Assembly: GCF_001029445.1 (NCBI RefSeq)
Contig: NZ_LDOT01000005.1
Location: forward strand, 1-64,000
Length of the DNA stretch: 64,000 nucleotides
Source: Photobacterium aquae
Lineage (GTDB): Bacteria > Pseudomonadota > Gammaproteobacteria > Enterobacterales > Vibrionaceae
Direction: 5' to 3'
The position numbers and the translations under genes were made by a program. Positions 32,943 to 42,040 of this stretch are shown piece by piece. The first letter of the stretch is position 1. The number at the start of each line of letters is the position of its first letter. The notes beneath the pieces were generated by a model, which was not told the origin of the DNA, made no database searches, and saw nothing but the letters and a program-made list of their open reading frames with translations.

Positions 32943-34802
32943 ATGAAATTCAAGGATCTGCGCGACTTCATTGCCTATCTTGAGCAGGAAGGGCAACTGA
33001 AGCGAATCAAGCAGCCGGTCGATCCGGTTCAGGAAATCACTGAGATTTGCGATCGCACCCTACGGGCGGGTGGACCGGCATTGCTGTTTGAAAACCCCGT
33101 TGGCTATGGCATGCCGGTACTGGCCAACTTGTTCGGCACTCCGGGGCGGGTAGCCATCGGGATGGGGCGGCATGATGTCCGGGAGTTGCGCGAGGTGGGC
33201 AAGCTGCTGGCCTATCTCAAGGAGCCCGAGCCGCCGCGCGGTTTCCGTGATGCCATCGACAAGCTCCCGCTCTTCAAGCAGGTGCTGAACATGCCGGTAA
33301 AACGGCTGCGCAAGGCTCCGTGCCAGGAGGTGGTCTGGCAGGGCGACGAGGTGGATCTCGACAAGATTCCGGTGATGAGTTGCTGGCCGGGGGATGTTGC
33401 ACCACTGCTGACCTGGGGGCTGACGATTACCAAGGGGCCGCACAAGAAGCGCCAGAACCTCGGTATCTACCGTCAGCAGAAGCTGGGCAAGAACAAGGTG
33501 ATCATGCGCTGGTTGGCCCACCGTGGCGGCGCGCTGGATCTGCGTGACTGGATGGAGACCCATCCCGGCGAGCCGTTTCCGGTGACAGTGGCGTTCGGTG
33601 CCGATCCGGCAACAATTCTCGGGGCCGTGACCCCTGTGCCCGATACCCTGTCGGAGTACGCCTTTGCAGGCCTGCTGCGGGGTTGCAAGACCGAGGTGGT
33701 GAAGAGCCTCAGCAATGACTTGGAGGTACCGGCCAGTGCGGAAATCGTGCTGGAAGGATATATCTATCCGAATGAGTTTGCCGATGAAGGGCCATACGGC
33801 GATCACACCGGTTACTACAACGAGGTGGAGCGTCATCATGTGTTCACCATCACCCATGTCACGATGCGCCGCGATCCGATCTACCACAGCACCTATACCG
33901 GCCGTCCGCCCGATGAGCCAGCGGTGCTGGGCGTCGCGTTGAACGAAGTGTTCGTGCCGATATTGCAAAAGCAATTTCCGGAGATCACCGATTTCTACCT
34001 GCCACCGGAGGGGTGCTCCTACCGGATGGCGGTCGTCACCATGAAGAAGCAGTACCCGGGTCATGCCAAGCGCGTGATGATGGGGGTGTGGTCGTTCCTG
34101 CGTCAGTTCATGTACACCAAGTTCGTGGTGGTATGTGACGAAGATGTCGATGCCCGCGACTGGGGCAGCGTGGTCAAGGCGATGGGCGGCCATATGGATC
34201 CGGCTCGCGATACCCTGGTTATCGACAGCACGCCGATAGACTCGCTGGATTTTGCCTCGCCGGTGGTGGGGCTGGGCTCTAAGATGGGGGTGGACGCGAC
34301 CCGCAAATGGGAGGCTGAAATTGCCCTGGGTGGCGAGGTGGCTTCCCCTGCGATGCTAGCGCCAGAGGCGCTGATCACTGCGGTGCGCGGGGCCTGTCCT
34401 GAAATTATTGACCTACACTTGCCCGATGGCGAAGGCAAGATGGCCATCGCGACGGTAGACAAGCAGGCTGCCGGTCTTGGGCCGGATCTGCTGGCTCGGA
34501 TGTGGGCGGCTGCGGGTGACACCGGTGCATTGGCTCTGGTTATTCTGTGTGATGCCGGTGACGTCAACGGCCGTGATTGGAATGATGTGATCTGGGCGGT
34601 GACGACGCGGATGGATCCGGGGCGTGACAGCTTGATCGTGCCTGATGGCAATGGCGGTTCGCGTATGGGGTGGGATGCAACCAACAAGTGGCCGAGTGAA
34701 ACCGGTCATCACCCGCGCGAGTGGGGGACGCCTATCAGCAAAGATCCGGCTGTTGTTGCTCGGGTCGATGCGATGTGGGATTCTCTTGGGATCCCCGGAT
34801 AA
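32943..34802 (+). CDS. ubiD: 4-hydroxy-3-polyprenylbenzoate decarboxylase UbiD, long form
   Basis: A prenyl-FMN-dependent decarboxylase of ubiquinone synthesis. The core is a clear Ubi[56 protein letters not shown] and [19 protein letters not shown]. At 619 residues it is about 120 longer than the E. coli protein (497). The C-terminal part is present twice: the pattern [10 protein letters not shown]...[10 protein letters not shown]...[11 protein letters not shown] near residues 397-456 recurs as [11 protein letters not shown]...[10 protein letters not shown]...[11 protein letters not shown] near 535-583. The reading frame is continuous, so this is not a frameshift. It is followed closely by a ferredoxin and fre. 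Confidence 0.95.
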   Translation: MKFKDLRDFIAYLEQEGQLKRIKQPVDPVQEITEICDRTLRAGGPALLFENPVGYGMPVLANLFGTPGRVAIGMGRHDVRELREVGKLLAYLKEPEPPRGFRDAIDKLPLFKQVLNMPVKRLRKAPCQEVVWQGDEVDLDKIPVMSCWPGDVAPLLTWGLTITKGPHKKRQNLGIYRQQKLGKNKVIMRWLAHRGGALDLRDWMETHPGEPFPVTVAFGADPATILGAVTPVPDTLSEYAFAGLLRGCKTEVVKSLSNDLEVPASAEIVLEGYIYPNEFADEGPYGDHTGYYNEVERHHVFTITHVTMRRDPIYHSTYTGRPPDEPAVLGVALNEVFVPILQKQFPEITDFYLPPEGCSYRMAVVTMKKQYPGHAKRVMMGVWSFLRQFMYTKFVVVCDEDVDARDWGSVVKAMGGHMDPARDTLVIDSTPIDSLDFASPVVGLGSKMGVDATRKWEAEIALGGEVASPAMLAPEALITAVRGACPEIIDLHLPDGEGKMAIATVDKQAAGLGPDLLARMWAAAGDTGALALVILCDAGDVNGRDWNDVIWAVTTRMDPGRDSLIVPDGNGGSRMGWDATNKWPSETGHHPREWGTPISKDPAVVARVDAMWDSLGIPG

Positions 34803-34848
34803 TAACGAATACGCTGCCCGGGTCTGTCTGGGCAGCAAGAGAAAACCT

Positions 34849-35112
34849 ATGTACCAAGTGCGCCTGCTGCCTCATGATATAACCTTTAAGACTGACGGGG
34901 ACGACTCCGTCCTTGAGGCTGCGCTCAACGCAGGCATTGCGTTTCCCAACCGCTGTCAGGTTGGGGCGTGTGCCATGTGCCTGTGCCGCAAACTGCAAGG
35001 CACTGTCCGCTACCCGCTTGAACCCATGCTCACCGAGCGTGAGCAGGAGGAAGGGTGGATTTTTGCGTGCCAGGCAATGGCAACCAGTGACTTGGTACTC
35101 CAGCTAGATTAG
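34849..35112 (+). CDS. Small plant-type [2Fe-2S] ferredoxin
   Basis: An 87-residue ferredoxin with the cluster ligands C36-QVGA-C41-AM-C44 and C74, spaced as in plant-type ferredoxins; C46 is an extra cysteine. Its start at 34849 is preceded by AAGAGAAAA; longer upstream frames lie inside ubiD. It sits 46 bases after ubiD and nine bases before fre, in one transcription unit. The Fre-type flavoprotein next door has no cluster of its own, so this protein may extend it into a two-component reductase. This is inferred from position. Confidence 0.9.
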   Translation: MYQVRLLPHDITFKTDGDDSVLEAALNAGIAFPNRCQVGACAMCLCRKLQGTVRYPLEPMLTEREQEEGWIFACQAMATSDLVLQLD

Positions 35113-35121
35113 AGGAAGAGA

Positions 35122-35832
35122 ATGTCCATCAAGTGTGAAGTAACGTCGGTCGAGCCTGTGGCCTGCCATACCTACCGTATCCTGCTTAAGCCCGAGCAAC
35201 CTGTGCCGTTCAAGGCGGGTCAGTACCTGCTGGCGGTGATGGGCGAGAAAGACAAGCGTCCGTTCTCCATTGCTAGCAGCCCGTGCCGCGATGGTGAGTT
35301 GGAGCTGCATATCGGTGCGGCCGAGCACAACGCCTACGCGATGGAGGTGGTTGAGGCTATGCGGGCAGCGCTGGACAATGGCAGAACGGTTGAGGTTGAG
35401 GCCCCGCACGGTGAAGCATGGGTGCGTGCCGACAGTGACAAGCCTCTGCTGCTGATTGCTGGGGGAACCGGATTTTCTTACGTGCGCAGTATTTTGGATA
35501 ACTGCCTGAGCCGAGGTGTCTCGCAGCCGATTTTCGTTTACTGGGGCGGTCGTGATGTGTGTCAGTTGTACGCCAACGATGAACTGGCTGAGTTGGCGGC
35601 CAAACACGCCAACCTGACCTACGTGCCGGTGGTGGAGAATGCCCCGGCCGATTGGCAAGGCAAGGTCGGTAATGTGCTGGAAGCGGTCTGTGATGATTTC
35701 GTGAGCCTGTCGGCCTACGATATCTATATCTGCGGCCGTTTTGAGATGGCGGGTGCGGCCCGTGAGATGTTCTCGGCCGAAAAGGGTGCCGAGCGCGAGC
35801 GGATGTTCGCCGATGCCTTTTCGTTTATTTGA
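35122..35832 (+). CDS. fre: NAD(P)H-flavin reductase Fre (LuxG-type)
   Basis: A 236-residue ferredoxin-NADP-reductase-fold enzyme that reduces free flavins. It has the flavin motif RPFSIASSP (RxxS type), the NAD(P) loop [17 protein letters not shown] and the C-terminal [17 protein letters not shown]. The E. coli homologue lies next to ubiD, and the reduced FMN it makes could support the prenyl-FMN cofactor of UbiD; LuxG is the related enzyme in luminous bacteria. The gene is followed by a strong terminator. Confidence 0.95.
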   Translation: MSIKCEVTSVEPVACHTYRILLKPEQPVPFKAGQYLLAVMGEKDKRPFSIASSPCRDGELELHIGAAEHNAYAMEVVEAMRAALDNGRTVEVEAPHGEAWVRADSDKPLLLIAGGTGFSYVRSILDNCLSRGVSQPIFVYWGGRDVCQLYANDELAELAAKHANLTYVPVVENAPADWQGKVGNVLEAVCDDFVSLSAYDIYICGRFEMAGAAREMFSAEKGAERERMFADAFSFI

Positions 35833-35850
35833 TTCCATCGGTTGAGTCAT

Positions 35851-35881
35851 AAAAAAGCGAGGCCCTGGCCTCGCTTTTTTG
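35851..35881. terminator. Terminator after fre
   Basis: aaaaaagcgaggcc / ggcctcgctttttt with loop ct is near-palindromic and serves fre and the convergent yigM. Confidence 0.92.
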
Positions 35882-35899
35882 TGCCCATGACATGGGCGA

Positions 35900-36781
35900 T
35901 TAGGCTTTGTTGAGAGCCTTTTGCCGTTGTACCCGCTTGACCCAGGTCTCGTTGAGCCACAACGAGGCCATGATGATCGCCCCGCCGAGGATCAGGCGCG
36001 GGTAGTCGACGTCGCGGTTCCAGATCACGATGTTGACGATAAGGCCGGCCGGGACCAGGGCGTTGTTCATGATCGCCAGTGCGCCGGCGTTGACCAGGGT
36101 CGCGCCTTTGTTCCACAGGTAATAGCCAAGCCCCGAAGCGACGATGCCGAGATAGACGAGGATCCCCCACTGGGTATCGGTGGTCGGCAGTTTGTCGGTG
36201 TTGCCAAAGAGCAGGAACATCGGCAGGGCGACGCAGACCGCCCCGAGGTAGAACAGGCCGAACACCGTATGCTGTGGCAGGTCGGCGTTTTCCTTTTCCA
36301 TTGTCAGTTTGTAGCCGACCTGACCGATGGCAAAGCTGAGGTTCGCCCCTTGGACAATCAGAAAGCCGGTAATGAAGTTCTCGTTGATCCCCTCGAATTT
36401 GATCACCGCAGCCCCGAGTACGGCGATGGCGGCGGTGGCCAGGTACCATGCCGAGAATCGGCGGTGCAGCAAATCGTAGATCAGGGTGACGTAGATTGGG
36501 GTGAAGATGGTGAACAGCAGGACTTCGGGCACGCTGAGGTAGAGGAACGACTGATAATAGAAGCAGTACATGATCCCGAGCTGGAAGGCGCCGACAGTCA
36601 TCAGCTTGAGGACCAGTGCGCGGTGCAGGTGCTGGCGGCGCAGGAACGGCAGAAACACCAGTGCTGCGAGGCAGACCCGGGTCAGCACCGAGAACCAGCT
36701 GTCAACTTGGCCGGCAAGGTAGACGCCGATCAGGCTGAAGGAAAAGGCCCACAGTAGGGTGACGGCAGAAAGATATCCCAT
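35900..36781 (-). CDS. yigM: Biotin transporter YigM (EamA family)
   Basis: A ten-helix EamA/DMT transporter of 293 residues. The N-terminal region LLWAFSFSLIGVYLAGQVDS and the following FSVLTRVCLAALVFLPFLR resemble E. coli YigM, the biotin importer, as do LYLSVPEVLLFTIFTPIYVTL and GILVYLGIVASGLGYYLWN. The assignment rests on remembered similarity and not on a search. It stands alone here, whereas in E. coli it neighbours yigL and pldB (found at 46386-48285). Confidence 0.85.
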   Translation of the reverse strand: MGYLSAVTLLWAFSFSLIGVYLAGQVDSWFSVLTRVCLAALVFLPFLRRQHLHRALVLKLMTVGAFQLGIMYCFYYQSFLYLSVPEVLLFTIFTPIYVTLIYDLLHRRFSAWYLATAAIAVLGAAVIKFEGINENFITGFLIVQGANLSFAIGQVGYKLTMEKENADLPQHTVFGLFYLGAVCVALPMFLLFGNTDKLPTTDTQWGILVYLGIVASGLGYYLWNKGATLVNAGALAIMNNALVPAGLIVNIVIWNRDVDYPRLILGGAIIMASLWLNETWVKRVQRQKALNKA

Positions 36782-36931
36782 AGCATTCTTCGCGGTAGTG
36801 GTGGATTGACGGCCGCTAGTGTAGCGAATTATGGCGTTATTCTACATGCCCGCGCGACAGGGAGGGGGCTGGTAGGAGCAGACAGTGATCGCCCCCGGCG
36901 AGATCGGCGTAACGTGTTAGGTGATGAAACG

Positions 36932-36968
36932 AAAAGGGCGAGCCTCCCTGTTCGGTGGCTCGCCCTTG
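36932..36968 (-). terminator. Terminator after uspA
   Basis: On the minus strand aagggcgagcc pairs with ggctcgccctt around a 12-base loop and is followed by a short T run (cttttcg). Confidence 0.8.
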
Positions 36969-36997
36969 CAAGATTCGTTATTGAGAAAGGGTCAGGC

Positions 36998-37420
36998 TTA
37001 TTTCAGCGGCACCATCAGCATGTCGACCGGTGAGCGGTTGATCAGCTGCTTGGCGGAGCTGAGGATTTTGCTCCAGAAGTCCTGGTGATGACCACAGACA
37101 ACCAGTTCGATGTCCAGCTCCTGAATGGCATGGCAAATTTCGTCGCTCAGATCACCGCTGCCGACCAGGGTGTGCGCGACTGGGCAGTTGGCCTTGTCGG
37201 CGAGGGCCTGAAGCTGTTTCTGGGCGTCGTCGGCCATCTTGTGCTGGGCGTCGGCCAGGTTGATATCAATCAGGCCGGTATAGAGCTCGGCGTAGTTTAC
37301 GTCGATGTGGATCAGCGACAGCTTGGCATCGAGGGCATTGGCCAGCTCGGCGGCTTTGGTGACGAGGGTGAGGCTTTCATCTGACAAGTCGATGGCAACC
37401 AGAATGTGTTTGTAAGCCAT
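36998..37420 (-). CDS. uspA: Universal stress protein A
   Basis: A 140-residue stress protein very similar to E. coli UspA: MAYKHILVAIDLS at the start, SLIHIDVNYAELYTGLIDIN, and the C-terminal VVCGHHQDFWSKILSSAKQL then VDMLMVPL. UspA is induced by growth arrest and many stresses. It is divergent from ftnA across a 282-base gap; in E. coli it is divergent directly from uspB, so ferritin lies between them here. Confidence 0.96.
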   Translation of the reverse strand: MAYKHILVAIDLSDESLTLVTKAAELANALDAKLSLIHIDVNYAELYTGLIDINLADAQHKMADDAQKQLQALADKANCPVAHTLVGSGDLSDEICHAIQELDIELVVCGHHQDFWSKILSSAKQLINRSPVDMLMVPLK

Positions 37421-37702
37421 AGCTTGTACTCCTTGACCTAGGGTTGTTGGTTTTATGCTATCACCGGGTATGGTGAAAAAACATTACTCGGATCGCAACT
37501 TGGTAACCGTGGTTGTGGCAGTGTGAGCAAGGGAAATGGCTGAAACTTCAGGCTTATTGGCATGCCTTCATCAAGCTGTCCATGCACCCCGTTGCCATCC
37601 GTTGAGTTGCATTCTCAGTGGGGCGTTGTGACAATGAGGTAAAGACCGATTTCGTTCCAGTTGGCGAGATTGGTATACACTAGAATAGAAAGGAGTAGTG
37701 AG

Positions 37703-38230
37703 ATGTTAGCTCAGACAATGGTAGAAAAGCTCAACGAGCAGATTAATTTGGAATTCTTTTCCTCTAATTTGTACCTGCAGATGAGTGCGTGGTGCGAGGA
37801 CAAGGGTTTTGAAGGGGCCGCTGAATTCCTGCGTGTCCATGCTGCTGAAGAGATGACGCACATGCAGCGCCTGTTTACCTATGTGAGCGAAACGGGTGCC
37901 TTGCCTATTCTGGGGGCGATCGACGCACCCAAGCATGAGTTTGCCTCGTTGGGTGATGTATTCCGCGAAACGTATGAGCACGAGCAGCTGATCACCGAGA
38001 AGATCAACAAGCTGGCGCATGCTGCTTTTACCAGTCAGGACTACTCGACGTTTAACTTCTTGCAGTGGTATGTCGCAGAACAACACGAAGAAGAAAAACT
38101 ATTCAAAGGCATTTTGGACAAGATTGAGTTGGTGGGTGAAGACGGCAAGGCTCTGTTCTTCATCGACAAAGACTTGGCAGCGATGGCCAAGGCTGAATCG
38201 ACGTCTGTGATGGATACCACAGCAGGCTGA
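37703..38230 (+). CDS. ftnA: Non-heme ferritin FtnA
   Basis: A 175-residue iron-storage ferritin. Ferroxidase-site residues lie in [33 protein letters not shown], and [15 protein letters not shown]. The chosen ATG at 37703 follows AAGGAG at 37690-37695; an in-frame start 42 bases upstream has no ribosome site. The C-terminus is about ten residues longer than E. coli FtnA. It lies between uspA and uspB, linking iron storage with stress genes. The upstream gap 37421-37702 shows no other gene. Confidence 0.95.
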   Translation: MLAQTMVEKLNEQINLEFFSSNLYLQMSAWCEDKGFEGAAEFLRVHAAEEMTHMQRLFTYVSETGALPILGAIDAPKHEFASLGDVFRETYEHEQLITEKINKLAHAAFTSQDYSTFNFLQWYVAEQHEEEKLFKGILDKIELVGEDGKALFFIDKDLAAMAKAESTSVMDTTAG

Positions 38231-38306
38231 TCAGGGACGGGGACATGCTTGCCATGTCCCTATTCATATCGGGTTAGCCGCTGGATGTTGTTTGTTGGGG
38301 GCAAAT

Positions 38307-38645
38307 ATGATTAGTGGTGATGCTCTTGTTCTTGCACTTTTTTTAGTGGCAGTTGTTAATGTTTCTCGTTATGTCAGTACGTTGCGAACGTTGTTGGCCG
38401 TGATGCGCGAATGTGACCCTCTTCTTTACCAGCAGGTCGACGGGCGTGGTTTTTTCTCCTCTCAGGGGAATGTGTCCAAGCAGATCCGCCTGTTCCACTA
38501 TATCCGCAGCCAGCAGTACCAAAAACACCATGATCCTGTATTTATGGAAAAATGCGTCAAGGTACGGCGTCTGTTTGTGCTGGCCAGCACCTACCTCATG
38601 GTGTTTTTCATCTCAATCTTTGTCGTTGCCTATCTTGGGATTTAG
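38307..38645 (+). CDS. uspB: Universal stress protein B
   Basis: A 112-residue membrane protein with one hydrophobic segment at each end. MISGDALVLALFLVAVVNVS, CDPLLYQQVDGRGFF and the SKQIRLFHYI region match E. coli UspB, which is sigma-S dependent and needed for stationary-phase ethanol resistance. The start at 38307 agrees with the E. coli N-terminus; an ATG 15 bases earlier is less likely. Confidence 0.92.
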   Translation: MISGDALVLALFLVAVVNVSRYVSTLRTLLAVMRECDPLLYQQVDGRGFFSSQGNVSKQIRLFHYIRSQQYQKHHDPVFMEKCVKVRRLFVLASTYLMVFFISIFVVAYLGI

Positions 38646-38751
38646 CGACAGCCCGAGCTTGGCCCAACGAATTGGCCTGCCGGACTTGCGATCCTTTTAG
38701 GGGCACACTACCTTAGCAACCCAAAGACATTTGACTAGTCATAAGGTTGCG

Positions 38752-39858
38752 ATGAATCGTATATATCAATGGTGGGAATCCCTGCACCAAGGCGTCAGCC
38801 AAGACTGGATGGGCAATGTTGGCCTGCTGCTACTGCTCAGTGCCTGTCTGTGGGCCGGTTGGCAGTTGCTGATGCGGCATTTGCTGCGGGCCACTGCCAA
38901 GACCCGCCTGATCTGGGACGAGGCCCTGGTTGAGGCTGTTAGGCGGCCGGTCAGTTGGCTGATCTGGTTGTGGCCAGCGGCGTTCTCTCTAGGGGTGCTG
39001 ATCGAAAACACCTCGACCCATTCTGGTGCGTTTCTTGACACCCTGCGCCAGTTGATGCTGGTGTGGACGGTGATCTGGGTGCTGCTGCGGTTGATCAGCA
39101 ACGCCGAGGAGGCGATGAGCCGGACCGCGAAAGACGCCACGACGATTGCCGCCGTGTCGAAGGTGCTGCGCCTGACCGTGATGGTGATCGGTGGGTTGGC
39201 CATGATGCAGAATTTGGGCTTGAGCCTGTCGGGGGTATTGACCTTCGGTGGGGTCGGCGGCCTGATTGTCGGTATGGCGGCCAAGGACTTGCTGGCAAAC
39301 TTCTTCGGGGCGGCGATGATCTACTTCGACCGCCCGTTCAAGTTGGGCGACTGGATCCGCAGTCCCGATCGTCAGATTGAGGGTACGGTTGAGAAAATTG
39401 GCTTTCGGGTCACCATGATCCGGACATTCGACAAGCGCCCGCTCTATGTGCCCAACTCGGTGTTCAGCTCGATTGTGGTCGAGAACGCCTCGCGGATGCT
39501 CAATCGCCGGATCAAGCAGACGGTCAGCCTGCGCTACCAGGATGCGGACAAAGTCGCGGCGGTGGTGAAGGACATCAAGGCGATGCTGAGCCTCCATCCC
39601 GATATCGATACCACTCAGACCCTGATCGTCAGTTTTGACAACTACGGCCCGTCGTCGCTCGATATTCTGGTGTATACCTTCACCAAGACCGTTGCTTGGG
39701 TCGAGTACAAGGAGGTCCAGCAGGACGTGATGCTGAAAATCGTCGAGATCGTCAAAGAGCATGGCGCCGATTTTGCCTTCCCGACCATGACATTGGATCT
39801 GCCGGAGCCCGACGGCATGCTGCAGGCACAGCCTGTCCCGGGGCTCAAGCAGGGATAA
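38752..39858 (+). CDS. MscS-family mechanosensitive channel (YnaI-like)
   Basis: A 368-residue channel protein with about five hydrophobic segments before the pore helix. The pore and beta-domain region GVLTFGGVGGLIVGMAAKDL, then YFDRPFKLGDWIRSPDRQIE and NRRIKQTVSLRY, is most like E. coli YnaI. It would open under membrane tension and release osmolytes. The start at 38752 is preceded by AAGG at 38743-38746; an in-frame ATG 21 bases earlier is weaker. A terminator follows at 39933. Confidence 0.93.
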   Translation: MNRIYQWWESLHQGVSQDWMGNVGLLLLLSACLWAGWQLLMRHLLRATAKTRLIWDEALVEAVRRPVSWLIWLWPAAFSLGVLIENTSTHSGAFLDTLRQLMLVWTVIWVLLRLISNAEEAMSRTAKDATTIAAVSKVLRLTVMVIGGLAMMQNLGLSLSGVLTFGGVGGLIVGMAAKDLLANFFGAAMIYFDRPFKLGDWIRSPDRQIEGTVEKIGFRVTMIRTFDKRPLYVPNSVFSSIVVENASRMLNRRIKQTVSLRYQDADKVAAVVKDIKAMLSLHPDIDTTQTLIVSFDNYGPSSLDILVYTFTKTVAWVEYKEVQQDVMLKIVEIVKEHGADFAFPTMTLDLPEPDGMLQAQPVPGLKQG

Positions 39859-39932
39859 GCCGTTGCCTTCGGGCGTGGTACGCAGGTAAACTCTGCCTGC
39901 CGGCAAAGGTATTGTCGGATGCAGATTGGAGA

Positions 39933-39968
39933 GGGATGCCCGCCATGAGGTGGGGCATCCTTTTTTTG
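39933..39968 (+). terminator. Terminator after the MscS-family gene
   Basis: ggatgccc / gggcatcc with an inner cgcc/aggtg pairing is followed by seven T residues. Confidence 0.88.
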
Positions 39969-40001
39969 TAACTAGGCCCAAGGGCCGATAGCGGTGGCAA
40001 G

Positions 40002-41189
40002 ATGGCAGAGAAATTTGATGTAGTGATTATCGGCGCGGGTGCTGCGGGCCTGATGTGCGCAGCAGCAGCCGGCAAGCGCGGGCGCAAGGTGCTGGTGGTG
40101 GATAACGGCAAGAAGCCGGGACGCAAAATCCTGATTTCCGGCGGCGGCCGCTGCAACTTCACCAACTATGACGTATCGGCTGCCAACTATGTCTGCCGCA
40201 ACCGCCACTTCGTCAAGTCGGCGCTGGCCCAGTACAGCCAGTGGGATTTCTTCTCGATGGTCAACGAGCACGGTATCGGCTGGGAGGAGCGCGAGCACGG
40301 CCAGTTGTTCTGCCTCGATTCGGCCAAGGATATCGTCGAGATGCTGCTCAAGGAGTGCGACTTGCCCAATGTCGGCCAGCGCTACCGCTGCGATGTTCAT
40401 GATATCGAGCAGATCGACGGGGGCTTCTCTCTGAAGCTGGATACCGACACCGTCCATTGCGAGTCGTTGGTGGTAGCGACCGGCGGCCTGTCGATGCCGA
40501 AGCTGGGGGCGACGCCGTTCGGCTACCAGATCGCCGAGCAGTTCGGCCTCAAGCGGGTGCCGACCACGGCCGGGCTGGTGCCGTTCACCCTGCATGACAA
40601 GGACAAGGCCGCATTTGCCGATCTGTCCGGCATTGCCATCCCTGTCACCGTAGCCACCGAAAACGGGGTGCTGTTCAAGGAGAACCTGCTGTTTACCCAC
40701 CGTGGCCTGTCCGGGCCGGTGATCCTGCAGGCGAGCTCCTACTGGACGCCGGGCGAGAAGGTCACGGTTGACTTGCTGCCGGATCTCGATGTGGTCGAAA
40801 CGTTAGAGGCGATGCGCGAGAAGCACCCGGCCCAGAGCCTCAAGAACAGCCTTTCGCGCATGCTGCCAAAGCGCTTGGTCGAGGCACTGGTTGAGCGCGG
40901 GGATATCCAGGACAAGCCGCTCAAGCAGCTGAACCCGAAAGAGATCGCCGCATTGGCCGATTATCTGGCCAACTGGGCGGTGGCGCCCAACGGCACGGAG
41001 GGCTACCGCACCGCAGAGGTGACGCTGGGCGGGGTCGACACCGACGAGCTGTCATCCAAGACCATGGAGGCCAAGCAGGTGCCGGGTCTGTACTTTGTCG
41101 GCGAGGTGATGGACGTGTCCGGTTGGCTCGGCGGCTACAATTTCCAGTGGGCGTGGAGCTCCGGCTGGGTGGCCGGCCAGAACGTTTGA
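40002..41189 (+). CDS. yhiN: NAD(P)/FAD-dependent oxidoreductase, YhiN/HI0933 family
   Basis: A 395-residue flavoprotein. The FAD-binding loop DVVIIGAGAAGLMCAAAAG is at residues 6-24, followed by GRKILISGGGRCNFTN, LVVATGGLSMPKLGATPFGY and the C-terminal YFVGEVMDVSGWLGGYNFQW. The family is widespread and crystallised members bind FAD, but the physiological reaction is not established. It is monocistronic with its own terminator. Confidence 0.93.
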   Translation: MAEKFDVVIIGAGAAGLMCAAAAGKRGRKVLVVDNGKKPGRKILISGGGRCNFTNYDVSAANYVCRNRHFVKSALAQYSQWDFFSMVNEHGIGWEEREHGQLFCLDSAKDIVEMLLKECDLPNVGQRYRCDVHDIEQIDGGFSLKLDTDTVHCESLVVATGGLSMPKLGATPFGYQIAEQFGLKRVPTTAGLVPFTLHDKDKAAFADLSGIAIPVTVATENGVLFKENLLFTHRGLSGPVILQASSYWTPGEKVTVDLLPDLDVVETLEAMREKHPAQSLKNSLSRMLPKRLVEALVERGDIQDKPLKQLNPKEIAALADYLANWAVAPNGTEGYRTAEVTLGGVDTDELSSKTMEAKQVPGLYFVGEVMDVSGWLGGYNFQWAWSSGWVAGQNV

Positions 41190-41211
41190 TTTGAGTATTC
41201 TTTGAATTACA

Positions 41212-41237
41212 AGGCGATGCAGGGCATCGCCTTTTTC
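41212..41237 (+). terminator. Terminator after yhiN
   Basis: aggcgatgc / gcatcgcct with loop agg is followed by five T residues. Confidence 0.9.
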
Positions 41238-41384
41238 ATGCCTGTCGTTTGGGTTCTGTGACTTTGCTGCGGAACGTTTGCAGGACAAATAACGCTTGTC
41301 CCACATCTTTTTCACACTTTTTTTTCAAAGGTAAAAAACAGTCAAAACCGGTACGAATTTGCTAGCCAGCTAGAGCAAATTCTC

Positions 41385-41390
41385 TATAAT
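41385..41390 (+). promoter_or_regulatory. Likely -10 element of the DUF3332 lipoprotein gene
   Basis: A perfect TATAAT lies 52 bases before the start codon. A clear -35 box at 17 bases is missing; TTGCTA at 41359-41364 is 20 bases away. Confidence 0.4.
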
Positions 41391-41442
41391 TCGCGCACTT
41401 TGTTCTTTATCCCACCAGTTCCATTTTCGGAGTTTATACCAG

Positions 41443-41982
41443 ATGAAAAAAATCGCATTAAAAGCGGTTGCGATGACGATCCTTGCGACGTCTCTGACTG
41501 GCTGTATTGGCCAGATGGGGACATCCCAGCTTGTAACCAAGGTCAACCTGAGCGCAGTTGACAACCGTTACGCCCGTGCCGGCCTGTATGTATTGCTTGG
41601 CCCTGTATACGGCATCGCGGCAACAGCTGACCTGTTTATCTTCAACACCATCGAGTTCTGGACCGGTCGCAACCCAATTACCGGCAAGGCGCCGGCATTG
41701 GCGGATACTCCGATGAATGCGGTTATCAAGGTTAACGGCCAGCTGGATCGCCAGCTGACAACAGCCCCGCTGGCAAGCGTTCGCCAGAGCGATATCGACA
41801 CGGCGACATTCCGCCAGCTGGACAACCAGACGCTGGAAATGAACGTGGCCTACACTGATGGTAAGACTGCGGTTCTGCGTGGCGAGAAAGCCGGTGATGA
41901 AGTGAACTTCTACCTTGACGGTGAGTTCATCACGGCTGTTAGCGTGGATGATCTGGAGCAGTACGCCCGTAACCAGGCTTAA
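41443..41982 (+). CDS. DUF3332-type lipoprotein
   Basis: A 179-residue lipoprotein with a typical signal and lipobox (TSLTGC, Cys21). A second hydrophobic stretch (YARAGLYVLLGPVYGIAATADLFIF) precedes IEFWTGRNPITGK, the segment I associate with DUF3332. The C-terminal half is soluble, with the pattern NVAYTDGKTAVLRGEKAGDE. Its function is unknown. It has its own promoter and terminator. Confidence 0.8.
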   Translation: MKKIALKAVAMTILATSLTGCIGQMGTSQLVTKVNLSAVDNRYARAGLYVLLGPVYGIAATADLFIFNTIEFWTGRNPITGKAPALADTPMNAVIKVNGQLDRQLTTAPLASVRQSDIDTATFRQLDNQTLEMNVAYTDGKTAVLRGEKAGDEVNFYLDGEFITAVSVDDLEQYARNQA

Positions 41983-42009
41983 TTGATGGTTATGTGCCAA
42001 GAATAAATA

Positions 42010-42040
42010 ACGGGAGCCTATCGGCTCCCGTTTTTTTTAT
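42010..42040. terminator. Terminator after the DUF3332 gene
   Basis: acgggagcc / ggctcccgt with loop tatc is followed by eight T residues. The convergent tetR gene ends at its right edge. Confidence 0.9.

Noticed and set aside
32943..34802. UbiD length as a product of gene fusion or a frameshift
   Set aside because: The frame is continuous and the extra segment is homologous to the preceding one, so internal duplication explains it better.
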